Assembly (NCBI GenBank): GCA_025345505.1
Contig: JANVCC010000022.1
Coordinates: 26,702,375-26,766,374, forward strand
Direction of reading: 5' to 3'
DNA: 64,000 nt
From: Todiramphus chloris collaris
Lineage: Eukaryota; Chordata; Aves; Coraciiformes; Alcedinidae
Shown here: positions 62,066-64,000 of the stretch, piece after piece
How positions within the stretch are numbered: position 1 is the stretch's first letter
How the letters are laid out: each line of letters opens with the position of its first letter
Notes under the pieces: generated by a model
The model's database searches: none
Told to the model about the DNA's origin: nothing
What the model saw: the letters and a program-made list of their open reading frames with translations, nothing else
Translations under genes and position numbers: made by a program

Positions 62066-63640
62066 TTTGCCTGAAATGCCTGGTACCACTGAGAATAGTC
62101 TGGAGGTGGTCAGAGCATTTCAACTAAATTTACTTTTGCTGAAAAGTATCATTCCCTCAAAGCCTGGGGCATTTTTGGGGATAGGACAAAGCAATATCAA
62201 GCAAGTTTTTATTCCAGCCAGATTCCTGAACTCTGAGACCTGCTGGTCACTTCAGAGAAGAAAGGAAGAGACATCTGAATAAAAGCATAAAGCCTAAAAC
62301 AGATGTTCTGACATGATTACGATTCACATGCCTGTTTGGTTTTGTGTTGTTTTTGTTTTTAAAAAAAAAAAAAAAAAAAAGCTGATCCTGCTTCCGGGTG
62401 GAAAAAAAAAAACTCCAACAACATAACAAAAAAGCAAATTTCAAAACCTTGAAAGATTTCGCAAAGCCGAATTGTCTTCCTCTGGCAATGCAAGCATGTC
62501 CGCCCCAGGGTGCAGAACTGTTCCTTGGGCTGGGAGAAGGAGCAAGCCCCACCAAGAGCACAGGGCCTTGTATTACTGCACCCAGTGCCAAAGATATTAC
62601 AAAGCTTTGAGGCCATGGAAATCAGCAGGGCAAAAAATGGGTCTCTGCAAGCACATCCTAAATAATTGGATTGCCAGAAGATGCTGCTCCCTGTCCTGCT
62701 GTGTTCAGTTTCCAGTAGTCATCTTCTTCCTGTGGGCTGGTGGCATGGCCTGGGCAGGTGTCTTTCTTCACGTCAATACCTAGATGCTCCTGAAGATAGA
62801 AGCAACAGCATGGGTCTAGAACAACCTCACCAACCAAAAAGGAGGCTTTTTCCCATTTGCTGGGCTTTGGTCATCCTATTTACAATATGCTTCTGTCTCA
62901 TATCAGGAATCCCATATCTAGGCATGACTAACTATGTAAGTCAGATCCCAAAGTGCAGACTGAGCTGTGGCTGCAGGCATTTCACTTTAGGAGGCATCGC
63001 AAGGGCTCCTTTACCCAAGCTGCAGCTCAAGATACGGGCCTTCCCTTATGGCTGAGCTGTTTAACTCTGAGAGACTAAATAAATAATTAAACAAGAAACA
63101 AAGTCCTGGTACCATCTGTATTTTGCACAGAACCCACCAGGGTCCTGCCATTGGTATGCGTCTGCCAACATGAGGCTGCTAACTTCTCTAACACACACCC
63201 ACCTGATTCTGCCAATAGTGAGCTTAGCCCCTCATGGGCAAGACAAGTACCACATCTCTCATCAATTCCCTGAGGTGTTTCCCTTTATTTTCATCAGTTT
63301 CCACCTTGGCTAGTTGGAGTCTAAGCTGCTTTATGTGGGTTTATACTGCTTTTATATTAATAATCTCTAAGAGATCGTGTCTGTTCCCAGGGCCTTATTT
63401 TTTTCCAGCATGAAAGGGACACTTGCTACTTTTCTCTTTGACCATCCTCATTCTCTTCCACTATCTTTTTATGTCTCTCCTATAAATAAAAATCTCCCTG
63501 AGATATCCAAAGTGTTGCTTAAAAAAGAGGTGAAGGAGCTTGCTCTGGGGGTATGGGCCATTACAGAAAAGACCAGGTGCTTGGCATGTGCCCAGCTTGC
63601 AAAGGTGGGAGCTGTCACAAGTCTGAAAAATATCAGTGTG
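62066..63640. other. Non-coding stretch with A-tracts
   Basis: A20 at 62361-62380 and A11 at 62401-62411 flank a CCGG-containing core. Several CpGs are retained up to about 62510 (TTTCGC, GCCGAA, GTCCGCC). The 129-codon plus frame at 62666-63055 has a hydrophobic stretch near its middle but no recognisable family and no supporting context. Confidence 0.55.
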
Positions 63641-63750
63641 GGAGTTATAAATAAAAGCTTTAAAGCCAGGGTTTTAAAAAGCCATCTTTAAATGCTGCAT
63701 AATTTATAGCCTGCTGCAAAGAGAAAAGCGTGTGAGCTTTGGAAGCTGGG
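63641..63750. other. Candidate conserved non-coding block
   Basis: GGAGTTATAAATAAAAGC followed by TTTAAAGCCAGGG, TTTTAAAAAGCC and GCATAATTTATAGCC forms a motif-dense AT-rich unique block. TATAAATA is a TATA-like sequence, but no transcript evidence supports a promoter. Confidence 0.22.
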
Positions 63751-64000
63751 CTAACCCATTCCTTGCTCCCTCCATAGCTGAGCTGTTCTTATGCGTGTGG
63801 TGAGGTGTATGTTGGGCATCCAAAATTCAGGATTTTAACCATCAGTGTCTCCTCCTGCCGGTTTACCTGGATCACTGTGGATGGGTTGCTTTCATCTCCT
63901 GGTGTCTCAATATGAACAGGAAATAAATATCATTTGCCTTGTATTGCAGAAACAATGGGGTCATGAGTAGGGATGCTATGCACAGGTAGGACAGTGCTGA
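63751..64000. other. Non-coding end of window
   Basis: This is unique sequence up to the window edge with nothing recognised. Confidence 0.6.

Noticed and set aside
62666-63055. 129-codon plus frame with a hydrophobic segment that could suggest a membrane protein
   Set aside because: One hydrophobic stretch in a random frame is common. There is no homologue, start context or splice support.
1-64000. CRISPR arrays, operons, phage or retroviral LTR pairs
   Set aside because: No spaced direct repeats, no bacterial gene organisation, and no TG...CA long terminal repeat pair with a primer-binding site or retroviral frames were seen.

Overview
The window looks like non-coding nuclear DNA from a bird. 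The best evidence is three pieces of CR1 (chicken repeat 1) LINE retrotransposons. Two of them keep the diagnostic octamer tail, read on the minus strand as ATTCTGTG or ATTCTATG units. A third line of support is an old tRNA-derived MIR/CORE-SINE, an ancient amniote repeat. Low interspersed-repeat density, AT-leaning composition, scarce CpG and no bacterial-style gene packing all fit an avian intron or intergenic desert. I cannot tell intron from intergenic, and I cannot name the species.

I found no protein-coding gene, tRNA, rRNA, snRNA or recognisable microRNA. The longest open frames are about 160-190 codons (2363-2923 minus, 19653-20201 plus, 39053-39577 minus, 53484-54002 plus, 23269-23754 minus). 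None resembles a known family, and their lengths are what chance gives in 64 kb read in six frames. The only open frames with recognisable protein similarity are the C-terminal remnants of CR1 ORF2 at 9868-10130 and 13183-13550.

Layout. 0-9.8 kb: plain non-coding DNA with a 16-bp tandem repeat at the left edge, an A/C-only tract (4.3 kb) and an interrupted A-tract (8.6 kb). 9.8-13.6 kb: a CR1 fragment lacking its 3' end, a G18 run, and a 5'-truncated CR1. 13.6-35 kb: unique sequence with short tandem duplications, A-tracts and two candidate conserved blocks. 35.2 kb: the MIR. 36.3-39 kb: the most regulatory-looking part of the window, with a CpG-retaining block, a second candidate block and a homeodomain-type palindrome. 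39.6 kb: the third CR1. 42.3 and 45.2 kb: two diverged direct copies of a roughly 250-bp segment that share a splice-acceptor-like motif, flanking a 245-bp pure polypyrimidine microsatellite compound at 43.5 kb. 46-50 kb: AT-rich sequence with a (TAGA)n microsatellite. 50.5-54.5 kb: visibly more GC-rich unique DNA. 54.5-64 kb: unique DNA with candidate conserved AT-rich blocks at 61.9 and 63.6 kb.

Nothing here amounts to a multi-gene system. The most interesting signals are the duplicated segment with a conserved acceptor motif, the 36.3-39 kb candidate regulatory cluster and the long polypyrimidine tract. The candidate conserved elements are judged from composition and motif content only, because no alignment was possible.
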